64,000 bases of DNA from Taeniopygia guttata (taxonomy: Eukaryota; Chordata; Aves; Passeriformes; Estrildidae). The notes beneath the pieces are model-generated. The model ran no database searches and was not told the origin of the DNA. It saw nothing but the letters and a program-made list of their open reading frames with translations. The translations under genes and the position numbers were made by a program. This document shows positions 34,357 to 47,300 of this stretch, one piece after another (the first letter of the stretch is position 1; each line of letters opens with the position of its first letter). The stretch is taken from positions 57,289,001 to 57,353,000 of the forward strand of contig NC_133026.1 of NCBI RefSeq assembly GCF_048771995.1. Reading direction: 5' to 3'.

Positions 34357-35411
34357 TGTTTGCAGGTTTGCATGGCCAAATTTTAGTAGTAGAGGGTTTA
34401 CAGGGGTGGCATCTGTGAGAAGGTGCCAGAAACTTCTTCCGTGTCTGGCAGCGCCAATGCATGGCATTGCCAAAGACGGATTTGCCGCTGGTCAAGGCTG
34501 GGCCAAATAGAATTGGTGGTAACACCTCTGTGATAACAGATTTAAGAAGAAGAAAAAGAAAAATTATTGTGCAGTCGTCACTGCATCCAGAGAAGAGTGA
34601 GGTGAGACTATGTGAGGGACACTGCACACACCAAGGTCAGTACAGAAGGTACTACAGGAGGTGCTTCTGGTGGTGGGTCTGAGATTCCCCTCTCAAGGTG
34701 CAGGTCATGATGACACAGCTGTATAGCCCTTGGAGGAACACAGGGATGCAGAGATCTACCCACAGCCCATGAAGGAGAGCCAAGCTTGAGCAGGTGGATG
34801 CCTGAGAGGATGCTGTGAACCTGTGGGAGGCCCATGCTGGAGCATGGGTCCTGACAGGGACCTGCAAATTCATGGAGAGAGGAGCCCATGAGAGAGAGCA
34901 GGCTGTGACTGAAGGGCTGTAACCCAGTGAAAGTGACCCACATTTTAGCAGTTTGTGGAGAACTTTTGCCCATGGGTTGGACTCATGTTTATTAATGGAG
35001 AACTCTCTCCCATGGGAGGAACCCCACTCTGGAGCAGGGGAAAGTTTTCTCTCCCTGAGCAGTGGAAGGATGTATGATGAACTGATCATAACCCACATTC
35101 CTTGTCTCCCTATGCCACCGGGGAAAGGAGTTAGAGCTGGGAAGGAGGGAGAATTGTGGAAAAGGTGTTTTTAAAGTATTATTTTACATCTTATTTTCCT
35201 GCTCTTTTATTAGATTTTATTAGCAATAAATTCAATTACTCTCTAATTCGAGCCTGTTTTATCCATGATGGTATTTGGTGAGTGATCTCTTCCTGTCCTT
35301 ATCTCAACCCAGGAATCCTTTGCTATATTCGTCTCTTCCTCCAGCTGTCAAGAGGACTGATAAAGAGGCTTTGATGGATTCCTGGCATCCAGCCAGGGTC
35401 AACTCACTACA
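34357..35411 (+). mobile_element. Solo LTR, about 1.05 kb, plus orientation (same family, copy 2)
   Basis: It runs from TGTTTGCAGGTTTGCATGG to CATCCAGCCAGGGTCAACTCACTACA. Internal blocks include GGGGTGGCATCTGTGAGAAGGTGCCAGAAACTTC, TTTGCCGCTGGTCAAGGCTGGGCC, AACACCTCTGTGATAACAGATTTAAGAAG, a repeated CCCATGGGAGGAACCCCACTCTGGAGCAGGGG-type region, and a GCAATAAATTCAATTACTC polyadenylation region near 35224. These are shared with copies at 7287 and 37894. It is nearly full length with TG...CA ends. No clear target duplication is visible, so it is old. Minus-strand frames of 120-148 codons here are shadows. Confidence 0.8.
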
Positions 35412-37893
35412 ACAGCCCCCACCCCAATCAATATGAAACAAAGCAATAGTCTCACAGTTATATTTGAAGTTACTGTGTTTTTGCAACTGAAATAATACAT
35501 TGTTTCTTAAGTGTTAAAAGAGATTAAAAATATATAAAAAGAAAAGACAACTAAATAATTAATATTCATTGTTCAAGCAGGTGAATACAAGTAACCTTCC
35601 CCAAAAATAGCAGTAAATTCCTCATGGTAACTTATTTCTGTGTACTCTTTCACTTTCCATTTGTTGCTCTTTATGGGTTTTTCCGAAACAATTCATGATT
35701 TGTGCTTGGATAGATCACAAACTTTTGTCTCCAGATTATCTTGCCCAGAGAGTGAATGAATTTTGTTGGTTCAGAATTCAATTTGTCACAAGCACTCGCA
35801 GTCGGTACCAATTGCTACTATACTCTGCTAAAAAACCAGTTTCTGCTTCTTTATGTTTTCCTGCTGTCACTCTAAAATCTTCTGTACTTGCGTACTGGAT
35901 TTTGTCTTGTGAGGTCTGGAGTCTTCCTGTGAAACCTATATGGGCCATCAGTGAGGTGCCTCTTTCACCACTTTCTAAACCTGAAGTCACATAATAGCTC
36001 TTACCATACACTGCATTGAGTATGAAAGATCTCCTAATTTGTCTGTGGTAACTGCTTTTGAGACATGGTCCTTTGGTGCTTTGCAGTGAGGAGCCAGCAA
36101 GAGTCTAAGATTTTTGATCTGTTTCAGAGAGAATAGCCATCCATGATAGACATGAAACTATAAAGAAACAAATAAAGAACAGATTCCAGTTACTTCCACT
36201 GTCTGTTCCAAACTCACATATATCAAAATTGTTTAACCTGTAAGAGCCATATTTTGAATTTTTAATATTATCAGAGCACTGAAATGAGCAACTTCATAAA
36301 AGTGTTTAGATGCTTTATATACTTAAAATGTCCATGAGGCTTTTCATGATCTACTGAGGTTTTCAAAGAGAGGTGTATTGCTTTATGATGCCATTTATTT
36401 CCTCTCTCATATAGTCTCTCCTTGTGTTTAATGTTATCTTACAAAAAACTACAGTATTTTTCCTCGAGAGTTATCCCAACATGTTTTGTAAATGACATAG
36501 TCTGGATTTATTAAAACTCAATGTAATTCTATTAAGCAGCCTCTGAAAATAGGTATGTGCATGTACAGTTCCATATTTCTGGCTGCCCTGTGAGGAATAC
36601 AGAAATGCTGCACATCATATTTATAAGCTCCATCTTGAATTCTTTCTGCAAGTAAGACTCCCACTGAAGCCATCAAGTAAGTTACTTTTACAAGGAATGC
36701 AGACTCATATTCAAAGTGAATTTTTCTTGTTATAGACCAAGCCAAGGGATTCTGACGGAATACTTAGTTTTGCCTTTAAAATTTACAATGAAGTTTTAAG
36801 CCTCTAAGCAATAGCATTACAGGAGAAGAGGAAGGGCATACAGTGACAATAAAGTAGCACTTCCCAGCATAAGCAGCAAGCCAATTCACTTCTCATCAGA
36901 TGCCTCATAACAAAATTATTGGATGATGATTTCTGGGGAAAAAACAAACAACAAAAAAGTGATTTTTGTAAACAAATAAGCAGAATAAAAGAAACAAAAT
37001 GATAAAACTGTGTCAAAATGTGGCTTTAATTCCTTAGCCTGCACACTCTTACAAAAATGACAGACTAGATTTGCTTACTTGTGTTTGGATTGGCATATGC
37101 TTTTTTTTCCTGCACGTCCTAATTGCCAGCAAAGACTCTTATCAGAAGTTCTTGCGATCTTCCTGTCCCAAGTTATCATTTGCTTGTTTATTATGCTCAC
37201 ATAATGTGCTCTCATTATTTAGGAATTTTGAAACATGTGAAGTCTAGGCATTATATTAAAAAACAAAATGCATTTTGTGGCTTTTATTTATTTATTTATT
37301 TTTTTATTTTATTTTTAAAAAGCAAACAAAAAAGGCATTATTTTACAAAACAAAAAGCAAACATACTATTGAAATATTTTGAAATTTTAAAGCAGTTTTG
37401 GCTTCACCAGATCAGAATTCTCAGTTGCCATAGTAACAAAATTATGCAAGAGGGAATTAAACATCATTACAATCATTCCTAAATGTTGAATAGCTGCTCA
37501 AAGTTTTGCCTCTTGACATATTGCAAATCTAAAAGTTCACAACTCTATTGTAGCACAAAGACCAACCTAATGGCCCTTGGTTGTTTTTTTCTCTACCAGC
37601 TCACTCTGAGTTACAATGGTTTAGCAGCCTTCCCAAACATAACAGTCGGAATAACAAATTATAGTACAGTGAAAGGTGGTCTAATATTCAGAAACAGTAA
37701 GGAGCCCTTGCCTTTTCTTCATGCCTTTTGTTCTTTTCTCATCAAGCCAAATTCCTTTAATATTCTTTCACTGCATATGCAGAGAGAAAGATAATAGACA
37801 GTATTTTAACTCCATTGGCACAAAAATTGTAAGACATTTATCAGTGTCATAATTTACCATTTTCAGCTAGTGTGTATATGCCACCCATTGATT
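35412..37893. other. DNA between two LTRs of one family, nothing recognised
   Basis: AT-rich sequence with no retroviral motif that I can see. Frames such as 35695-35994 and 37123-37482 lack recognisable domains. It could be ordinary desert or an eroded proviral interior. I favour ordinary desert. Confidence 0.5.
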
Positions 37894-38575
37894 TGTATTG
37901 GGTTTGGCTGGGCAGGTTTTGGTAGCACTGTGGGCTACAGAGACAGTTTCTGCAAGAAGCTGCTGGAAGCTCCATCACCTGTCTGATAGAGCCAGCTACA
38001 GGATGGACACACCATTGGCTATGGCCAAGACCATTAGTGCTGGTGGTACCGCCTCTGCAGAAATAGATTTAAGAAAAGGGAGAAATTGCTGCTCAGGAGA
38101 GATTTCAGCCAGAGAAGGAAGGAGTGAAAATATATGAAATAAACTGTTCCAGATGCTGGAGCAGAGGTTCTCCTGCTCAGCCTACAGTGCACATCATGGT
38201 GAGGTGGACTTTCTCCTGTGGATACCCACAAGTGAGCAGACATCCACCTGCAGCCTCTGGGGTATCCCACATCACTGTAGGTGGATGCCCAAAGGAGGTT
38301 TATGATTCCTTGAGAGGTCCAGACTAGAATAGGCTTCAGGCAGGACTTTTGGAAGGAAAGGAGCCCATGCTGGAGCAGGTTTGCCAGCAATACTTGTGAC
38401 CCTGTGAGGCATAATGCTGAAAATATCTAATCTGCAGGGCTGCACCTTTTGTATGAAACTCACACTAGAACAGTGTCTGAAGAACTGCAGTCCATGGGAA
38501 GGGCTCACTTTGGAGAAGTTCACAGAGGACTGTCTCCTGTAGAAGGGAAGTAGAGGAAGAGTGGTAAGGGGAAGT
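37894..38575 (+). mobile_element. LTR, 3'-truncated, plus orientation (same family, copy 3)
   Basis: It begins TGTATTGGGTTTGGCTGGGCAGGTTTTGGTAG, the canonical start of this family. It continues through GAAGCTGCTGGAAGCTCC, GATAGAGCCAGCTACAGGATGGAC, GGTGGTACCGCCTCTGCAGAAATAGATTTAAG and CAGTCCATGGGAAGGGCTCAC. The match fades near 38575, before the polyadenylation region, so the 3' third is missing. Confidence 0.8.
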
Positions 38576-38911
38576 AGGGTGGATCTGACATTTATATTCC
38601 TATAAACTTTTCAGCTGTGTTCTAAACTTCTGTCCAAAAAGGTTTGTATATTTACTAAGGGTGCAGTGCACACATAGAGATTTCAACTAGCTCTGAACCT
38701 GCCAAATGCAGTGTGAATCCTTTCACAGCACTGGGATGCAGAGCTACAGCAATTATATTTTTGGGAGGTCTGAGCTTCACCTACCTCTGCTGGGAAGGTA
38801 GCCATCTGTTAAATGCTTTTTTGCAGAATTGAACAGAGATCTTAGTTCTCTCCTAAGAGGTAGGTAATGGCATCTTTTATATATGTGTGTGCATATAAAT
38901 GCATGCATCCA

Positions 38912-38960
<49 letters not shown>

Positions 38961-40035
38961 ACAAAAGCTAAAAGAGAAATTTCCAGGCTCCAAGGCCCCA
39001 AGGCCAGGTCATGTTTCCACATGCTGAGAATTGTCATATCTGTAGCTTCTATCTCTTGCTATAGCCAAAAATCTTTTGCAGGTGAGGGGAGGGGATGTGA
39101 GAGAAGCTGGACACAGTAAGTTGAATGGAAATGATTCATTTGTATATTTGAAACTCCGTCAGTACTAGCCAAAGGAAAATCAACAAAAACCAAACCTAAA
39201 CTAAGTTGCTTGAGATGGAGAGAGTGATTTGAAGGGAGTGCAGTTTGACAAGCCTATTTTTTACACCATCACTTAAAAAAAAAGGACAAACTCAGATTCT
39301 TCTCTCAGAACAACTTTTATATGTTTTCAAATAGTGTTTCAAGTAAGTCAAGAAAAATTCCTCTGATTAGGGATATTTTTTGTTATTTTTTTTCCAAGGT
39401 CCTTGATTTTATACCTCCGAATGATTAAAACAGAATATCTAGTAACTCACTGACACATTATATCAATTCACAGCAGCATCCCACAGTAATGTGTCTTCTT
39501 TTCTTGTATTTTTTAGTGCTTATGCAAACCCTCTTGGAAAGATGATTCCTGGAGCTGAGGTATACTGCAATTAGCATGCTATAGATAGAGAAGTGCATAA
39601 TATGCACAGTATATAATTTGTCAATGGTAACAATGGTAGCCTAAAAAATTGGTTCCTACCCTGTAAGAATTCTTGAATAAAAGTATCTGATATGCTAGAT
39701 CCATCTCAGAGAATCAAGAGTGAGAAAATTTAAAATTCTATGTTCAGTGCTTTATCTGCAGAGTATGCAGCGGATAATTTATGTGGCAAATATTAAGTAG
39801 TAACAATACAAGAAAATATGAAAGCGCTCTTATTTTATGAAGCTAGTTATGGTATATATGAAATGGAAAGGTACAGAAGGTCTTTTGGGAAAATACTATA
39901 CAAATAGCAATTAAAAACTGTATTGTAATAATATACGCTAGAGGATAAAAGAAAAGTTCTACAGGCATTCTTAGTAGCATGTCCTAGCTCTCCATGAGTC
40001 TGACTTTCTTCCAGACTAATAAGCAATTTCTGCAA
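38576..40035. other. Intergenic DNA with a small tetranucleotide repeat
   Basis: Contains an ACAT/CATA microsatellite at about 38916-38953, flanked by TATATG/TGTG repeats, and otherwise nothing recognised. Confidence 0.6.
38916..38959 (+). repeat. (CATA)n microsatellite
   Basis: About nine perfect CATA units, followed by TATATATA. The flanking 38878-38915 is purine-pyrimidine alternating (TATATGTGTGTGCATATAAATGCATGCAT). Confidence 0.95.
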
Positions 40036-40226
40036 TCACAGAATGGTTTTGATTGAAAGGACCCTTAAAACCATTTTGTTCCGATCCCCCTGGCATGGGC
40101 AGGAATGCCTTCTACTAGGCCAGGTTGCTCAAAGTACCATCCAGCCTGGCCTGGAACACTGCCAGGGATGGGCATCCACAACTTCTCTGGATAACCTGTT
40201 CCAGTGCCTCATCACCCTCACAGTAA
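40036..40226 (-). mobile_element. CR1 LINE 3' fragment, minus orientation
   Basis: It starts ATCACAGAATGGTTTTGATTGAAAGGACCCTTAAAACCAT and continues GGCATGGGCAGGAATGCCTTCTACTAGGCCAGGTTGCTCAAAG, GCCTGGAACACTGCCAGGGATGGGCATCCACAACTTCTCTGG and CTCATCACCCTCACAGTAAA. This is the reverse complement of the classic CR1 3' end, at low divergence over most of its length. The plus-strand 84-codon frame over it is a shadow. Confidence 0.93.
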
Positions 40227-43200
40227 ATATATATTTTATAGAGAAATCTGAAATAGTTTTCTTTTTTACATTAATAGATTTGCCTACATTTTATTAAAGA
40301 TGGTAGAAGAAGCTGTTCCCAAGAAAACAATAAGGATCTCTGCTGTATTTTTATTAGCTGCAGTTGCATCTACAGTATAAATTGTGCTATTATTTTTTTT
40401 AATTTATTTTTAGTATGCAATTTTTTAGGCTAGTACAGATATTTCTATATTTTTTAGAGTAGCTTTACAATAAGTTTTAAATTTCTTTCATTAAAAGTAA
40501 AAAAGATTTCTATATTTGCCAGTTTTAGATGCAATGAGAAAGAGGACACTAATTTATCAGAAATATGACTGTACTAATGACTGCTGTTTAGAACAAATAA
40601 TTAATTTGGTAAACATGAGCAACACATTTCTGCCAGATTAGTACTTTTAGATAAAGCATAGGAGAATTTAATATACACAAAACTATGTATTTATTACAAC
40701 AAAAATGTTTCCAGACATTGATCTATTTCTAAAAACTTTAAGGTTTCAGGTTTTGTGAAACCTGAACTTACTGATGCCATTCAGTATAACAGTAAAATAC
40801 GTCTTAACAGAAATTTGAAAATTCAAACAAAAGTGGTTTTTAATTGCATTTTCTTTTCTTTTTTGTTACAGCAGAACATCTTAAGTCAAGAAAAACACCT
40901 AAAAATAAAGTGTAACATTGATGTCATTATCTAGTTATTCAGATGTCAGCAATACTGGTCAAAGTTTGAACAAAATATCAGCAAAGTTGCTGCCACTTAA
41001 CTAACTAGCCCAGAAAATTAGATCCTGTTTTGCTGTGTATATTTATGTTAGTCAGTTTTAATGTGCTACTTAACAGTGGAAGCAGCAACATAGTAAGTCT
41101 TTTATCCACGGTTTCAGAAGTTTTCTTTCATCTTTTTTACTATTTTTTTCTTTCAGCAATAATAATATTAATGATAGTTAAAAAACTCCTAGTTTTGTGA
41201 TTGATGTCAGTAAATGAAGACTGCACTCCTCAACTGTAAGAACTATTGAAGTTTTCACAGTATCTGAGAATATTCCCATGGTGCTTTACCAATAAACCAG
41301 AATTTCCTGTATGCTACCCTCTCACTTAGTGCATGAAAGAACATGCTTGAGGGTGAAACTAAAGGCATTTTTTTGACACATCAGTTCTAAACTTTTCCAG
41401 CCTCTTAAAAGTATAAAACTAAGTATAAAAATTCTGTAATTTCACTGTAGTTATGAGATCAGGTGGCAATTATTTTCCTTATGTTTTGCATTGTGGTTCA
41501 CAAATGGGTAATAAAGAGTTAATATATTTAATGTATATGGCTTTTATGAGTTTTAGTTTTTCATACTGACATAAAATGACTGGCTTTGGAGAGTAATGTG
41601 AGATTTTTTTTACCAGAATCTCCCACAGGTATATCCTGTGAACTACAAAATCTAATTTACAAATATTTCAAAAAGACAATTTAAATACCCTGTCTTCCTT
41701 TGATTTATTTCTGACCCACCTTTCCTCCATAGCTACATCTCCCAGAAAAATACAAAGAACTCGCACCATTTTTCTCCAGTTCCTTTCCTTCTTACCTCTT
41801 TTTCTCTCACTTTTTGTTTTTTTTTTCCTTTTTTCTTAATTTATCTGTTAACAATGTCTTGCTTATGATCTTGATTCTGGACATGACAAGAAAGATCAAG
41901 AACAAAGCAAAGTAACACGGGAGAAAGTTATTTTTTATCCTCTCTCACTCTTGGTCATGATGCTCAGGGTGGTTTGTGAGTGTAATAGTACCATGAAATT
42001 CTCTTACGTTGAACTTCTGGGTATTTTGGAGTGTGAAATGTATTGTTGTTCATCACATCTCTTAGATGTGTTTTTTTACCCTGGGGCAAATTATTTGTCC
42101 AAATTCAATAAACATTCTGCTGTGGCTTTCTTAGAAACCACTTTCCCTGAAGTAGTTAATGTCCTCTTATCCTCTGCTATTGAAGAGATTAATGACCCTG
42201 ATTTCAGTATTCGGCATTGTTGATAATAGGATCTTCCTTAATTATTTCCATAGCAATCCTAGTTATCCTACCAATCTAACCCATTTTTGTCCTGCTTCTT
42301 TGTGTTGAAAAACCATCTGCTTATAACATAACAAAGTTAGACTTATGATCTTCCACTGTACATTCCAGCTATACAGCCATCCTCTATTTCCTTGTCCACA
42401 TTTAACAGGTTCCCATTATTGTTTTACCATAATAAATTCTGAGTGTTTTGTTTCATGTTTTAAGGACAGGAGTACCAGGTTACAAGTTTAACTGTTTGAA
42501 TTATAATTATTACTAAGACATGAGATCACAAAAAATTTGGCATCTTTGTAAAAGAATATGCAAATAATGTAAAGCAGCTATATAAAAAGTAGAAAGTGGT
42601 TACTTAATTTTTCAAAAACTTGAGAAAACCCCAATGATTTTACCATAGCTATATTCATACAATGACTGTGAACCAAGACGCTGCTTTTTTTTTTTACTTT
42701 TTTTTTTCATATAGGTGCACTGAGTTGCTGTGAAAGGTTATAATTAGTGGTTATATGGCCTTCTAGGAAAGATGTTCTAGCAGTAACATTTATGATAGCA
42801 TAGGCTTAGCAGTTTTAGTAGTTGACTCAACAAATCCTATCAGCATTACAAAATCACCAGGACACTGGAAGAATTCTGAACCAATAAGAACTTAGAGTTT
42901 TGTTGGTGCATCCTCAAGTCTACAGTCTTTTCCTGGTGAACTGGAAGATATTATCCTTCAAAATAGAAAATTAAATTTTACTTTCTCTAAAAGTTTGTCA
43001 AAACATATATTGCATAAAGATTTGAAGGGAGTTGTCCACATGATGCATATGCAGATGGACATTACTCTTTTCTAAGAAGAATGCAGATATATTTTACAGA
43101 AAAATCTAGGTGTAGCTTCACTTAACAAAAGCAGATTTCATAATTTTTTTTTTTTTAATTTTGAGAAGAGTCAACAAGTTATGTAGGATAATTTAACAAA

Positions 43201-44017
43201 ATCCCAATTAGGTTTTTATATTTTATTATTTATATCATATTATATTTATTTTATTCTGTTAATACATGCTTCCTAATATCAGGTTCCCTCTCTAATCATT
43301 AAGTCCCACTACAAGACTGAAGCTAACAAAATCTGTCCTGACCACCAGTGGAAAAGAGATGTGGCATATAAAACTTATGTAGCAAATATAAAATAACATC
43401 CCTTTTCTATAAAAAGTAGAAGAGAAGACATACATCCCTCTTCTACAAAAAAGAAGGAAAGTAGGCATAAAGACTGGCTGTGGAGGAACTGTTTGGGATT
43501 TGAGAGTTCTGATTTCTGACCATGGTGTAACCACACGCTATAAATTGGTCACGTGTGTTTCTTTTGCCTAAGTTGCATGGTGCTAAGTAGCAGGCTCTTT
43601 GGCTTGTATCCTCATTTTCAGACAAGCTGCTCCAGGTGAGCAGACCAGCTCTGCCAAGGGCAACCACATCCTTTACCATGAAGCTGGGGAACTGGAAGAG
43701 TGGAATGTCATATCTTGCCAAATGTCTCTGAGGAGCACAGCAGGCTCAATGAGTTCTGCAATGTATTTCTGAACTTGTCTGCCTATCTAAATATTCATTC
43801 AACTGGAAAGCTGTTTTGGGATACAATATCACAGATTTGAGTATGGATTCTAGTAAGAAGCATGTGTCAAAAAAAAAGATTCAGAAATATTGCAGAAGGG
43901 TAGGGGAAAGCAGTAGTTTTGACTAGAAACTAGGTTAAAAGAGAGAAATGTATTGAAATAAATGCATCCAATTTAGCTCAAAGTTGGTGCTTGAGGCCTT
44001 GATTGTGTTTTTTTCTG
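40227..44017. other. Intergenic DNA, nothing recognised
   Basis: AT-rich. Frames at 41951-42223 (plus) and 43292-43721 (minus) show no recognisable family and no splice-site context. No repeat was identified. Confidence 0.55.
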
Positions 44018-44360
44018 CATTGTGGTTTAACCCCAGCTGTCAAATGATCCCACACAAGTCACTACATCACCTTTCCTTCTGAATGGAGGAGAGAATAGGA
44101 ATGGTAGAAAACTCATGGGTTGAGAGGAAGATAATAGGGAAAGCAAAAGCTATGCACCCTAGCAAAGCAAAATAAGGACTTAATTCATTACTTCCCATGG
44201 GCAGGCAGGTGTTCAGCCATTCCCAGGAGATCAGGGTCCCATCATGTGTGACAGTTGCTTAGGAAGACAAACACCATCAATGCAAGTGTCTCCCTCTTAC
44301 TTCTTCTTCACCCAACTTCATATGCATAATGTCATATAGTAGTTCAATTGATGGATTTCA
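44018..44360 (-). mobile_element. ERV LTR fragment, minus orientation
   Basis: TGCATTGTGGTTTAACCCCAGC, GAAAACTCATGGGTTGAGAGGAAGAT, GCAAAAGCTATGCACCCTAGCAAAGCAAAA, CACTTCCCATCGGC-like CATGGGCAGGCAGGTGTTCAGCC, GGAAGACAAACACCATCA and CTTCATATGCATAATGTCATATAGTA follow the reverse complement of a common avian ERV LTR from its 3' end inward to the TATA region. The U3 part beyond that is lost. Confidence 0.8.
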
Positions 44361-47300
44361 CAATGGCAAGTTTCTGAGCACTTGCTTTTCTTTAAACACA
44401 AGTTTTTATAGAAATCACATTCTTATTCAGTGATGTCTTATGGCACATATTTACTTTAGGGCTTTTTGCCCCCTATGGATCAAGTCTGCAACCATCACTT
44501 TGACCAAAAGACATTGAAATTGCAACAATCTGCTCTTCTTATTGGATCCATGGGTAGTCAGACCTTTCTACTACTATAATTTGTCTCTTCCGTATAGATT
44601 TTCTTAAGTAGGATCTTTATTTAGCTACCTAAATATCTATTACTCAGCTAATAATAGCTAAAATCGCTGTGTACCTCTTTGCATTGCAAACAAATTCTTC
44701 TAAAATAAGCAAATATATATATTTATATATATTAACATTGATCATTCAGTGTAATTTCACTCTAATCTGCCCTAAGGGGTCAATTAGCTAAAACCTGAGA
44801 AACCCTTACTTTCCAGAGTGGGTTACAACACCCCCCACGAAATAGGCTTCTAAGTCAAGGATTTGGCCTCAAATATTTTGCTGTCAATATAAGCCAACAG
44901 CAACAAAATTGTGAACATTTTCCCCCAGCTTTCAGTGTGGGAAGCTCCATGAAGAATTATTCCATGTTCCTAAGTGTATTTTTCAGATTCTGCTTTATTT
45001 TGACTGTTGTCACCCTCCTCCCCAGTGGCACAGATTGTGATTCAGGGCAGCGAGTCCGGGGTCTATTTCTCTGAATGCAGAAGCCCATCCTTTCTTGTTG
45101 TTAGGGTTAGCACTTTTGTCTGTGAGTGATATTTTTGGTAGCCTTCTGGGTGACAGAGGAAGTGGCATAGAAACAGCAGAAGCCTGTACCCACTAGGCTT
45201 TTCCTACAGAAAAAATTAAACTCTCTTCCTTTTTTTTATTTCATGCTTTTGTTCCCTATATATCTCAGTATGAAAATGGCAGTGCGGCAAATAATTTCAG
45301 TGCTATATTATACAAAAAATGGGAAAGAATAAAGTTAAGATCCACATGGGAATGATAATATTTATATGTGAATGTGGTGTATGAAATGTGTTTATGCTAC
45401 TGAGATTTAAATTTCCATATCTGACATATTGGTGATTTGTTTTTCTTTGATTACATCCTGAGAAGCAGCACAAGAAATGTATGCTGTTAACAGCTGATAC
45501 ATTGAATGTCATGTTTAATGTTTTCAAACATAATCAAAATATTTAATATTTTCTCATGGTTTCTTCTGTATAATGCTGAAATTAAAGCAAATGAAACATC
45601 ATATTTTTTTTAATATTCCTTGGGAGTGCACGAGAACCTACAAATGACACATACTGTGCTGATTCAAGCATATTGCTGTATTAGCATAGGCATTTCTTTT
45701 TGATAATATACACATAAAAATCGCAGCAGGGTTGTAAGTCTGACATTCCCATGCCTCATAGGCTTTATGCTTATGTACCAGTGCTCAGAAATGGAGATCC
45801 TGGTATTTAAAAAAAAAAATACCAGTAAAGACAATGTAATAGGGATATTTCAGATGCAAAGAAAAGTTTGTCAGTGGAGAATATCTTCAGGACCAGGTCT
45901 GCACCTCAGTACAATTATTTAATGTTGTAGATGATACTCTGTAAAAGGGTAATATTTTTTTTACTCCATTCTCTTTCCATTTCTTATGTCTTAGCACAAT
46001 GGTTCTCTACTGAATTGATATTTGGTCTTATCATAGTAAGTTTTAACTCTGAGGAGGAAGTGAGCATCTACATTTTTCTTGGGGAGATGATTCTGTATTG
46101 TAAGAAATATCAGTGTTTTGATATTAAATTTCCTTATAGTCTATATATCCCTATTCATACGTCAATATTGAATATCCTGTATTTCTTAAGAGAAATATTT
46201 TGTAGACCAGCTCTGTTATTTAGACTTTTTTTTTCCTTTGTCTTCAAATTTCAAAGGTGCAATTCTACTGTGAAATATTGCTTAGGCTTAAGGACATTTC
46301 TTGTTTCATTTATTTAAATTGTTTTAAGCATTATATAGTTCACAAATGGGCCAAGTTATTTCTTAACCTATGTGACATCAGAAGAAACTTTATCTTGTTA
46401 TAATTATTTTTATGCCACAAAATCTTCTCCTTCCTTCTGTTTCACTTTTCACTCCAGAAGTTTTAATTGCAGAACTATGGGTGATGCACAAGCAGAGAGG
46501 AACACAGCTTGACTTTCTTCTTTTGTGATGCATTTGAGGCATGACTAAGAATGAAAACAATATCTCTGCTAGGATACTGAGGAAATATGATCTTGAATAT
46601 GCTGTCAGTTAATAAAATTTGGAATCCCCTTTTTTGTTGAACTATTTACTAGGCTAGAGCTATATTGCCTGCTAACAGTTACAAAATATAAGATACTCTC
46701 TTAGGAGAAATTGCACTTGAAATTCTTTTGAAGTTACTAAAAAACTCTCTAAGAAAACTCCAAGCTAGTTTAAAAAATTAAGTGTTTTTTTTTAATTATC
46801 AATATTTTGAATACAAATTATGTATATTTTTAATGATTGATGGTTGAAAGAGGTTTGAAAGCAATCACTGTTGATGCAATGATAAACTGTACCAATTCAC
46901 AAATTTAGCCTTTTCTGCTAAAATCCAAGAGCCTAATGCAGGCACATAAACAGATTTCTGGTTACCCAATTTCTATTCTTTACCACTGACCATATTTCTG
47001 ACAGTCCACTCTTGGTCCCTTGATCAGTCCGTCTGTATTCTGTGACTCTTGCTTTTAAAATATGCCCAAAAATGTTTTTGATTTTTGCTCCCAACTTTTC
47101 ATTATCTATCATCTTCCCACACATCAATCCTTTTTCATGCTATAATTCTGATATATGTCTCTCTTTTATGATATATTCTGATATTTCCTAAATTGTAACT
47201 TGAAATCTGTGATACACAACAATTAGTAAAAAGCTCACATATAAATACTCCTCTTTTGTCTTAGTCCTTCTCCAAGCATGAGTATTGTATGAAAGTAAAA

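Noticed and set aside
34265..35174. Minus- and plus-strand frames of 73-148 codons
   Set aside because: All fall inside the LTR at 34357-35411, and opposite frames overlap.
45931..46317. 128-codon plus-strand frame
   Set aside because: Phe/Leu/Ile-rich because the DNA is AT-rich. No domain, and no splice or promoter context.
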